64,000 nucleotides of DNA from Pseudeuparius sepicola. Its lineage: Eukaryota; Arthropoda; Insecta; Coleoptera; Anthribidae. The stretch spans positions 68,779,949-68,843,948 of the forward strand of contig OY987298.1 in the NCBI GenBank assembly GCA_963920635.1. Reading direction: 5' to 3'. Below, piece after piece: positions 55,023-64,000 of the stretch (the first letter of the stretch is position 1; the number at the start of each line of letters is the position of its first letter). The notes beneath the pieces were generated by a model, which made no database searches, was not told where the DNA came from, and worked only from the letters and a program-made list of their open reading frames with translations. Both the position numbers and the translations under genes were made by a program.

Positions 55023-55130
55023 ATATAAGGTTAGGTTTTTTATTTTCTTATTAACCTCATATAATGTAATGTCCTGATATAAGGTTAGGTTTTTTATTTT
55101 CTTATTAACCTCATATAATGTAATGTCCTG
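55023..55130. repeat. 54-bp tandem duplication
   Basis: ATATAAGGTTAGGTTTTTTA..GTAATGTCCTG occurs twice with period 54 and no visible differences. Confidence 0.9.
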
Positions 55131-55204
55131 CTTCAACGTTTCTAAATTTTTTAAATACTGCTTCAATTTTCTTCTCTAATACAATTTGTCCATTCTTCGG
55201 GCAT

Positions 55205-55505
55205 TCAAGGTTCTACAATAAATTCAATATTTGTTGTCCTTCCGATCGGCCCCAAACTTCGCAGAAAATACCAGCACCAATTTCACCATTTATCTTGTCA
55301 ATTATCTCGGATGTAAACTCCGCGGTGAATCGTTGCGGTAGCACCATTTAAATTCGTCGCACTCTACGCAGATTTTATCACCATACTTCGTGTTCACCTT
55401 GTCCACCATCTTTATTTGAAATTTTTCACCCACTTCCAAATTCTGCAAACTCTCGAATCTCTTCAAGACCAAATTCTTGTTCAAACTTTCCACGAACGAC
55501 TGCAT
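55205..55505 (-). pseudogene. OB-fold-like gene in right terminal repeat, frameshifted
   Basis: It has the same start as the left copy, then EVGEKFQIKMVDKVNTKYGD and KICVECDEFK. After this a missing base (AAATGG where the left copy has AAAACGG) shifts the frame, and it stops. Downstream DNA still matches the left copy to GTAGAACCTTGA at 55205. It is transcribed inward, so the two terminal copies face each other across the element. Confidence 0.7.
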
Positions 55506-55803
55506 TTTGTGGCTTAGGAATTGTTTTTACTGCAAGTGGGTTAAGAATGGTGCAAGAACTGCGCTCCATCAAACATATAGGCGTCACCCCTCCACCGGCG
55601 GTGGGGTCAGGAGTGGGGGCCGTACAGAGTGGGGTCAGGGGTGGGGGCCGGCTTCCAAGAATCACACGTGTCCCAAAGGTCAAGTGAGGTCAAGCTGTGA
55701 CGTCACGTGACCTCGGCTGTGACGTAGCCAAAATGCACGCATTTCTGGCCTTATGGAGATTAACATGGGGGTCGTGAGTTGGAACTCTCTTAGTATATCT
55801 ACT
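55426..55803 (-). repeat. right terminal inverted repeat of Polinton 2
   Basis: Inverted counterpart of 48430-48808, flanked by AAGAAG at 55804-55809. Confidence 0.95.
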
Positions 55804-55928
55804 AAGAAGGTAAAATATAGAATATACCAGTCGCGGAACTAAATTATTTTTTCCCATTTTCTACTGGAGTCCATAGGGGCTATAGCCCCAGAGCCCCTAT
55901 GGACGAGCCGCCAATGACTGACTGGCAT

Positions 55929-56900
55929 ATCTGTGCTACTAAGCAACTGCATATTGCTACGAAAACTTGCTAGCGTTTGCTTGGATCTTGGGTCTGCTCC
56001 GAAGCATGACCTAGACTTTGGTTTTACTCCAATGTTGCGACGCGTTTTAAATCATTTTAACGTAGAAGTATGAATGTCTCAATTTTAGTCAATGCCAATG
56101 TTCTGAAGTTTTTAAAACCGTTGCTATAATTACGATCGGATCACCGTACGAGCAAGGGTGATTATTAGGGTGGAACGAAAATGATGTTTTTTTTAATATC
56201 ATATTGTACTAGTGCGGAAAAGTTGCCTATCGGGGTTTTATAGGATGCCTCAAAAAATGGACGATAACAAATAAAAACGTCCACTGCCACACACTGCCTG
56301 AAATTTGATAAAGATAATTTGACAGTTTACGTAATGCAACTCTTCGCATATTTTGTTTTTGAAATTTTTTGCTTCCTTCCTTATTATAGAGTTCTGAACA
56401 AACCGTTCGTAGAGAAAATCCCTGCCCGAGAGATCCGAGAAAATAAGAACCTAACCACTTAGATACCACTTGCTAAGTGTGGACTGGCCAAAAGTAAGAA
56501 ATTTTATTTTTTTGATGTGTAAGCTGCCTTTTTATTTGAATTTTTGAGTTTTGGTAACTTCTATTGAGACTTAAATTAATTTTGGTAACTTCTTTGGAAA
56601 TTGATTTTTGGTACCTACTGATTTAATTTCAGTAATTTATGCATTTTTATTTTTATTATTTTAATGCTTCAAATTTCTGCCTATTGATATACTTGTACTG
56701 TTTTGTATTTTATTCTCGCATTTTATTGTCAATATACTTATTACACTACCCCTATGTATTTCCGTTAAACACTTAGACCCACACAAAAAAGAAGTTAACT
56801 TGTAGACCACCCTGGTATATACCCCTCACCAACTAACATCTAACATGGTGGGTGCTACACGGGTTACGATTGATAACGTAGAAGGCAGTGGCGGATCATA
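55929..56900. other. no gene recognised; intron of the reductase
   Basis: AT-rich sequence with short ORFs only. Confidence 0.35.
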
Positions 56901-56904
56901 TAGA

Positions 56905-57415
56905 ATAGTACAGATCATACAAAATTTAAAGGCGAAGAATTCCTAGAATAGATTTGTAGGAAATCGTAAATATTAATAAAGATTTCAGTGGCGTGCTTGG
57001 AGAGTAATTGCACAGAAATAAATTAAGAGTGATGAATTTTATTAAAAAGTAATTTAAATAATTATCAGCAATAAATAATATATTTATTATTTTACACAAC
57101 TATTAATTATAATAATTACAATTACAATAGGTATTATTTGTCAATCTGATGCATAGTCACTAACATCGTCATCGGAGGAGTCACTTTCGGAATTAGTAAT
57201 AATTAGCTGTTCTGTGATTATGTCTATATTAATTTCATTTTGTAAGTACTTGTCTTCGGTATTGATAACATAACACAGAATTTTCCAATTGTTGTTACGC
57301 TGCTGTGTGAAATGAGCCAGTGCAGGTGGGTTTTCTGGGTATTATCACAGACCTATATAGCTACTTCCTAGAATTCTCCGCCTTCAAATTTTGTATGAAC
57401 TGTAGTTGTACCTAG
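56905..57415. mobile_element. small element carrying the 3' end of an unknown ORF
   Basis: GATCATACAAAATTTAAAGG then CGAAGAATTCCTAG is mirrored at about 57362-57402 (CTAGAATTCTCCGCCTTCAA then ATTTTGTATGA). On the minus strand, 57324 to 57141 is an open frame LAHFTQQRNNNWKILCYV, then an acidic end NSESDSSDDDVSDYASD and a stop. It looks like the C-terminus of a larger transposon gene that I cannot name. Confidence 0.5.
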
Positions 57416-58014
57416 TTTGTACACAAATGACTCGCTTTCGAAAGGCTTGGAAAGGAATCTCATATGTCCACCAGATTTTGATGGATTAATATGAGATCCA
57501 GACAGCAATTTTTGTGCACTATTACACTTCCAAAAAAATACCTATTTTCTAAAAAAATATATTTTTGTATTTTATTGAAAATAGTCATTTTTTTAATATC
57601 TTTGGGGCACCGGAAAGGATTCTCCTATCTTCTCCAGATTTTGAGGTTTACCTATGTCCTAAAAGCAACTTTTAAACTAAAATGAAAAAATAAATATGTT
57701 CGTTCCAACCTATATAGTGATTACCTGGATAAGGGCCCAAAAAATGGAATTGGCAATTGTAGCAAAACTGTCTGTCCGACAGAGTTCAGATTTTTGCACA
57801 ACTAATTTACACGTTCAAAGTTACTTTTACGCGTAACACGGACGTCGTAGCTTCAAAATTCTAAAAGTTACGAATTTTCAATAAAACGCTCGTTTTCGCG
57901 GTTTTTCCCGTTTTCTCGGCTAAAAATGCGGCTAGAAAGTTTCGGTAGAGCTCATTTTATAGGTTTTTTAAATTCTATACAACTTTTGTAATGTAATCAA
58001 AACGATTGTATGTA

Positions 58015-58560
58015 CAGGGTGTCCCAGTTAACGTGATAAACCCGATTTTCGCGGTAATTTTAAAAATAAATTCATGGTTCGAAAACCAGACTTGTGTAGA
58101 ATTTTCCGAGGAATTCGAATGTACGTCAAACTTAATATACCGGGTGTTGTTAAAAAGTTGTTTAAAAAAATACCTATCGTTTTTCAAAAAATTGTGAAGT
58201 TGGATTTTAACACGAAATGTTAGTAATGAGTATACGGGGAGTAACGCAAAAGTGTCGGTTTTCATATCTGACTTCCGGTTTTACCGGAAGTGAGCATCAC
58301 TTTGTCAGATTTTTGTGACAACCTGTATATTTTGGGTTTTTTAAGTTCCTTTTGTCCTCCCAATTCCAACCATATATGTTTTTATATAGTTATCTCTAAA
58401 AATAACCAAGCAGTAAATTTTTATTTTTTGGTAAATTTCGTCGAATATGACAAATTCACATCTTTGCATGGAATGCTAAAAATATATCGTTCGAGAACCA
58501 TGAATTTATCTTTAAAATTACCGAGAAAATCGGGTTTATCACGTTAACTGGGACACCCTG
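58015..58560. mobile_element. mariner-type MITE with CAGGGTGTCCCAGTTAACGT ends
   Basis: Inverted ends of about 70 bp, including TTAACGTGATAAACCCGATT and AATTCATGGTTCG, are flanked by TA at 58013-58014 and 58561-58562. It is non-coding. Confidence 0.92.
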
Positions 58561-58619
58561 TACCTACTTGTAGTTATTGCTAGAACTGAAAAAAAAAATG
58601 CATTTTAACTGTTTTTCCG

Positions 58620-60017
58620 ACGCCATTTTGTTATAAACAACAATTGGCTGTTTAATTTATATACGTTTTCATCTAAGTATTATACCTACTTTAAAACCTT
58701 GTACAGTCCGGGACCTAGTGCACGGAAAAATCTCTGTAGCTTGGCCTAGCTCCTTTTTATCTTTTATCCACAGGAACCTGAACCAAACTGATTAAAAGAC
58801 AACTTTTTCTAGTTGTCAAGAAATTTCATAAGTGCTTTGCTTAACAGTAAATGAACGAAACTTTGAAAGTTCAACTCAAAAAATAACTTCAACGGCTTTG
58901 TTTTCTGGACTTTCGGAGAAATAAATCTTGCTCCTTTCTCAAAGATAATGCGTAGGTAGGTAGATATAATATGGTACATCCGAAACATCTCGATCGTCAA
59001 ATATGCGCGAGTTTATCTTGTTATAAGTTATATAAAGTCCTAGGTATCATTCGTCAAATTTTTATCTATTTTTTGTCCCTTAACTGATACTCCATAAAGT
59101 TTGTCTGCAAAAGCGTTGGCAAATATTGATGTTTTCATTTGTAGTGATTTTCGTATTTACTATGTTTTTCGCAAATAAATGCATGTTATATAATATTTAA
59201 ACTATGTTATTTATTTTCATCCTCGATACTTATTGAAATACGAAATAAAGAAAAACATTCGTCTTTTTTATCGTCCAATCAAAGTCATATTTATTTATCG
59301 TAGTGTTTATCGCACTCACCCGATATGCCAAATTTTTAAAATAGTTGAGTTCCTAATTCTCGGTTTAATTACATTATTTGCTTGTATACTAACAAATTAA
59401 GTAAAGTTTGCTGACCATCACTAGGTACAGTCAATTTCATAGTTCTAATATTTCTATTAATTTTCATTTCCAGATTACAATCAGGGATTAAAGAATCAGG
59501 GTTAAAATATATTTAAATTGTGGTGTTTATTCAACATATTATATTGGATATTCAGGGATCACTGCTGCCAATAACGGAAAATATATTTTTTGAGAAAGAT
59601 GTCGGTTTGGGTTAAAGTTTTTCGGATCTAAGAGGGGGCAACGGAATTTTTTTCTTTCCAAAACCATAGATTAAAGGAGACAGTTATAGATATTGATATA
59701 AACCGCCCGAAACAATGATTCTGTTACGTTGCACCAACTTTCAAACTTTAATTTTGGAATGAAAACAAATTAAAACAGGTAAATTGTAATGTTTTAAAAT
59801 TCTTACTACTCGATACTAAGTTGAGGCACATTTAGTCCTCAGTATCATATTATATAAAATTGCATGCAAAATATTTGTGAAAAAAAATTAAAAAAGTTGT
59901 TGCTGAACCTAATACTCCGTTTCTATGCCAAGGAAACGTAAAAGGGCAGTGCGGGTGTATGATCCTATGATTTTGCTCTAATTTTGTTCCATATCACTTG
60001 TTTAAAACGTTTTTTAG
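58620..60017. other. no gene recognised; intron of the reductase
   Basis: 58620-58750 is an inverted copy of part of 47370-47518 (TTATAAACAACAATT, AAACGT..TTTTCATCTA, AGCTTGGCCTA). The rest is AT-rich without open frames. Confidence 0.4.
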
Positions 60018-60244
60018 GAAAGGATATTTTCTTGGTTACAAAACTACCACCTGGCGGTATGTATTCGGGAGGAGTACCCAAGTATCTGAAGAGGTCTCTT
60101 TCGCTCCTGCAAGTGGAATACTTGGACCTATATCTCGTGCATACGCCGTTCGGGTTTAAAGATGTCGAAGGTGAATTACATCCCATGACTAAGGATGGAA
60201 AAATTGATCTTGATACCACTACAGATCATGTCAGCGTGTGGAAG
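60018..60244 (+). CDS. aldo-keto reductase, exon 3
   Basis: A TTTTTTAG acceptor ends at 60017. The exon completes an Arg codon split with exon 2, then reads KDIFLVTKLPPGG with the catalytic Lys, KRSLSLLQVEYLDLYLVHTP with the catalytic His, and FGFKDVEGELHPM. It ends at VSVWK before a GTAATA donor (60245). With exons 1-2 this gives about 140 of the usual 310-330 residues. The NADPH-binding C-terminal half is not in the window, so the gene continues beyond 64000. The sequence is closest in style to AKR1E2-type (1,5-anhydro-D-fructose reductase-like) insect proteins; the substrate is unknown. Confidence 0.92.
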
Positions 60245-62018
60245 GTAATATATCGACACCCATGTGCACAATATGGAGAAAAACGAACGATTTTAATCGG
60301 AGCAAAAATATGATACCTTTTATCACGAATGCCATTTTTATTATTTACAATTATAAATTATATCTAACAACACAGAATAAATAGGGCTGCTATATGTATA
60401 TTCTGTGCTAATAATTATTATTGATGACAAGGAATATCCTATCATATATTTAGGGATTTTGAGCTTTCTGAAAATAATAATCACAATAGTAGAGAGGAAT
60501 TTCTCAAAGTACCTACGTTTTTCGGAAACTTGCAAGTTACGTGTACCTATAGTCTATCCAAGATACAGCGGCAGTAGATATAAACAAAGTCACATGACCG
60601 CCTTGCGATCGATTACCAGGGTCGGACTAATATGAGATTCCAAGTGGCTTGTAAATCTGAACTAATTCTTTTAGAAGTTCTAAAATTTGTGTTTCTACCT
60701 TTCGTGGATCTTTATAAATTTCCTTAAATTAAGTAGCAAAATAAATTTACAGAATATACTGCTCGCGATCTGATCTAAAATATGCAGAAAACTGTACCTA
60801 CATATTACAATTGAAATAGGTATAATAAAATCAATCGTTTTTTCTAAAAGACCTGCCTTACTTTTTGAATACATTTCATTTTTTACAAAGTGATTCTTTT
60901 TTTTTTCAATACATATACCTAAAATGCTAATTCGGACTCGGCTAACGCCTCGTCGGAAACATCAATGATTCGTCCTGAAAAACTTCATTTAGGTAGGTAC
61001 GTGTGACAAACACTATTTTTTGTCATACGCTCCCAAAATTTTGTTATACGCTTTTTACAATTCTTCAGAACGCTTAAATTTGCAAATTTTCCATAATTTT
61101 TGAAATCATAGCAACAATTTTGTTTATTTGATAATTTTGTCATGTCATTCGAAATTTGTCAGAAAGTGACATAAATTTTAAAATGTTCCAAAATCCCGAA
61201 TATATTGCAAATAAGGCCAAAGAAATCGTGTTGGATTTACTTCCTGTGAAGTCTCTTGCCAAAGAAATCTTGTTGAATTTACTTCCTGTGAAGTCTCGTG
61301 AGAAAAATAAGCATTTTAGGGACTCAAATGAGTCCGTAAAATAGCTATTTTTCGGCGTATGACAAAAAATCCTTTTTGACATATTCTTTGATGTTCTGAC
61401 AGTTATTTGTTCATCATACAATGAATTTAAATTATTCTATTTTTCAAAGTCTGGCACCACACGGAAAAGTAACGAATGGATATTTTTCGATTAAAGAATG
61501 CCTAATATGGTAATGCCAAACCAATAGGTACTTCGCAAACAACCTTTCAGGAATATATCCATAAAGAAATTGCCTTGTTCAATTGCCGCAGCCTATTTAG
61601 ATTTTTCGGGGTGCACGAAAAACCACACACCCACACTGTACATTCACATTTTTTTCTATACCTAGATAGGACTCTAGAACTGCAATTAAAAATGCAATTT
61701 TTGCAGTATTATAGTATTTGTTCCTCAATAACTGCTCGAGTGATTAAAATTTTCCAATGTTTGGCGGAAAAATAATAACCAACAACCATAACATTTCCCA
61801 CTTTTACATTTATTTATGATCTTGCAGTTCTTATTCGACAGAAAAATGACATTTGGTAACGGTGCGAAAAACACACATTACTGCTTTATAAGAAAAATTT
61901 TCCAACGAGCTGTAGAATGTGCCCATTAGAGGTAATTAATAATTAAGCGTAAACCTCAAAATAAACTGTTGTCAGTCCGTAAGTGTGATAAAAATAATTT
62001 TGTTTATTTCATTATTTC
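60245..62018. other. no gene recognised; intron of the reductase
   Basis: AT-rich. A short near-duplicate AAAGAAATC(G)T(G)TTG..TTACTTCCTGTGAAGTCTC occurs twice at 61217-61302. No exon matching the next part of an aldo-keto reductase was found by eye. Confidence 0.4.
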
Positions 62019-62369
62019 TATAACTAAAATCGAGCAACTCTTAGGCCTGGCGTAAACAAGAGCACGTGCGTTGAGATATTCGCCAGGGTTGCAAGGAGGC
62101 ACGACATTTATTTAATTTTAGTTTTACAATTGTTTACATCAAAATATTTCGGAAAAAATTATATTGGCTTAATTAAAATGGTTCAAAACATCGATAAAAT
62201 TATTTGCCGAAAACAACAAGATAAAACCGCATAACTACACTTTTGCGATCGAGTACGTCCCTGTTGCCTAGTCGGGTGAAATTTTATAGCCTACCGACCA
62301 ATCGCGGAACGTCATTGAACACGTGGTTTTATTTACGCCAGGCGTAAGGATTGCTCGATTTTAGTTATA
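62019..62369. mobile_element. MITE with ACTAAAATCGAGCAA ends, copy 2
   Basis: Inverted ends ACTAAAATCGAGCAACTCTT and GGATTGCTCGATTTTAGTTA, with TATA at both flanks. The interior matches copy 1 (TTCAAAACATCGATAAAATT, GTCGGGTGAAATTTTATAGC). Confidence 0.85.
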
Positions 62370-64000
62370 TATATGTAGTTGCGTTGCGTACAACAATACT
62401 ATATAACTTTAGTTATCATATGCTATTATAGGTTTACAGGTTAAATCTTTTCCGATGCCACCCAAGCAACAGTACCGATCAATACCAACAGTTGCAAATT
62501 TATCTTATCTTTGCCAAAAGGTTATTTTTTTTTATATTTCGCGAAAAATCCATGATAACGGATGATGAAATGTATGCAGGCGCGTCAATGTTATTTTCGC
62601 TGGTTGCATTTTTTCTTGCAAAATCTACAACGTAGATTACATTTTCGGTGCCAAAATAATCATCATTTCAAAATTATCCCGAAGACTGATTTTTCGCAGA
62701 GCGCAATATTGTTTAGATAATAATGTGGATAGCATGTTGTGAGACCTTGAAAGTAACTTTAATAGCTATTAAATCATTAAAACTATCTGAGATCTATATT
62801 TTAATTGCCTAGGTACGGTTGTGATTTCCTATGCTTATAAATAAATTGTGTTATTAACAAAAAATTATAAATTGTTCATATACATCGTTAGTAAATAGGC
62901 ATGGACGTTACAATTTCTTTTGTTCCCTCTTTCAAATCTAATAAAATAATCTTCATTGATAAAACCAGATAAATTTCTTGATACTGAAAATTTCTTAATA
63001 TAAAAAAGTTTTTTCGGAATTCGTTTGAAAGTTGCGTTTTAGATCCTCTCCATCGAATCCGAAAGTAGTGGCTGAGCGCGGCCAACCTCAATAAACGCCT
63101 TTGTTGTTTCCTCTAGGGGCATCTTGGTGAACGTTCTCGAGGGCATAGCCAGCTATAGACGATTTTAGCTATTTTCTGTCTAGGGTTTCTCTATGCTGTA
63201 TTAATAATAATAATTTCATGTGGTTCTGTTAAGTGCAACAACTACTTACTAATCAATTTCACGTGGGAAATGATGGCATAGTAGGGTAGGAAGTTTACTA
63301 TGTTATAATTTACTATTTTGTTTATGTTAATTTCGTAAATTCAGATGGAGTGGTAGAAATTCTTTAGCATTACCTAATAGTCACAATATTCTCGGTTGAA
63401 TCCAAGTAAAACACTTATTATAGTTACACAGTGGCGTAACTACGGAAGTGTAGGCCCGTGTTCAAAATTTCAGGTGGGCCCTTGTGTTTTTTATGTTTGA
63501 AAGTGGTGTAACAATGAAAAACATTGTACCGACAGGATGTACCATTTTTGATACTTTTGCAAGTTATATTTATATTTTGAAATTCTTACCTTCTAGAAAA
63601 AAAAACGTGAACGCCACTGAATTCTACGTGAAAAAATCTATAACGGTCGATTTTTACCATTTCAACAAGTTAGCGTATAACGGATATAGGCAAATGGCAA
63701 ATTTTGAGAATCACCTTGTGTTTAAATAACCAAGGAGGCCGCATGAAAATTCTGTATACGAGCGTTTCTTTTTATGAAAAAGTAGGTCAGTGCCTCAAAA
63801 ACCGCAACTCCCTATTTCTAAAAATAACCGAGATACCTCGCAAAAGTATCGAAAATGGGACACCCTGTAGGAGCATAGAGAATAATCCAACTTAAACTTT
63901 GTATTGACCAACAGTTAATAATAATGCACATTGCTCACTACAGGTCGAAAAACGCCATTATAGGTCAAAAGGTTGAATCACCATGTACGTTCTGTACAGG
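62370..64000. other. no gene recognised; repeat-derived right edge
   Basis: CAGTGGCGTAACTACGGAAG at 63430 looks like a hAT terminus. TGGGACACCCTGTAGG near 63857 looks like a mariner-type end. GGTCAAAAGGTTGAATCACC at 63965-63985 is an end of the family seen at 38737-40110. None can be closed inside the window. Confidence 0.4.

Larger units (their letters stand above)
48430..55803. mobile_element. Polinton/adintovirus-like element 2, complete ends, internally reduced
   Basis: It begins AGTAGATATACTAAGAG and ends CTCTTAGTATATCTACT, flanked by AAGAAG at 48424-48429 and 55804-55809: the AG terminus and 6-bp duplication expected of Polinton integrase. Gene order is OB-fold-like, PLA2/minor protein/protease, penton, major capsid, RNase H-like, three-exon gene, OB-fold-like (inverted). 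Polymerase, integrase and packaging ATPase are missing, and 7.4 kb is far below the usual 15-20 kb. Most genes have frameshifts or stops. Confidence 0.93.
47712..55920. mobile_element. hAT-type element split by Polinton 2
   Basis: The left end CAGTGGCGGCTC (47712) and right end GAGCCGCCAATGACTG (to 55920) are inverted with a 4-bp indel. A perfect 8-bp duplication ACTGGCAT lies at 47704-47711 and 55921-55928. Without the Polinton the element is about 0.83 kb (47712-48429 plus 55810-55920). It was therefore present before the Polinton arrived. Confidence 0.8.

Noticed and set aside
58006..58547. Three short frames between 58006 and 58547
   Set aside because: They lie inside a TA-flanked mariner-type MITE and mirror each other through its inverted repeats.
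1..64000. CRISPR array, bacterial operon or riboswitch
   Set aside because: Repeats here lack regular unique spacers, and the gene structure is eukaryotic with spliceosomal introns.
60245..64000. Next exon of the aldo-keto reductase
   Set aside because: Looked for the expected continuation after VSVWK and found no convincing match, so the gene is left open at the right edge.

Overview
The window looks like insect nuclear DNA: AT-rich, crowded with transposons, with spliced genes (GT..AG introns) and core promoters built on a TATA box plus the arthropod initiator TCAGT. I cannot place the insect to order. The only host gene I can support is an aldo-keto reductase on the + strand. Its exons are spread over more than 37 kb: alternative first exons at 23148-23330 and 38439-38501, then 42918-43059 and 60018-60244, with the rest beyond the right edge. 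Its introns have been enlarged by mobile elements.

Two Polinton/Maverick (adintovirus-like) elements dominate the coding content. Polinton 1 fills 1 to about 11977 and runs off the left edge. Seen here it has a BIR-RING inhibitor-of-apoptosis-like gene (frameshifted), a duplicated-repeat charged protein, a small OB-fold-like protein, an intact protein-primed family B DNA polymerase, an unknown 227-aa protein, a chromodomain integrase with one in-frame stop, a fibre-like protein, a large conserved Polinton protein, a packaging ATPase, an unknown 235-aa protein and a second OB-fold-like protein near its right end. Capsid genes are not seen and may lie to the left.

Polinton 2 (48430-55803, 7.4 kb) is complete at both ends. 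It has terminal inverted repeats of about 380 bp (continuing divergently to about 600 bp) and a perfect 6-bp target duplication, AAGAAG. It carries the virion module: a PLA2/minor-protein/adenovirus-like protease gene, the minor capsid (penton) protein and the double jelly-roll major capsid protein. It also has an RNase H-like protein, a three-exon gene, and one OB-fold-like gene copy in each terminal repeat. It has no polymerase, integrase or ATPase, and most genes are broken. It sits inside a hAT-type element (47712-55920, 8-bp duplication ACTGGCAT), which sits in an intron of the reductase gene.

The rest (12-47 kb and 56-64 kb) is a mosaic of non-autonomous DNA transposons. Several have clear termini and target duplications: mariner-type (TA), hAT-type (8 bp) and piggyBac-type (TTAA). 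There are also long palindromes, a 5S rRNA-like tandem repeat, a tRNA-derived SINE split by a hAT MITE, and tandem repeats. The Polinton genes of both elements share one promoter layout: a TATA box about 30-34 bp before a TTCAGT-like initiator that usually lies close upstream of the start codon.
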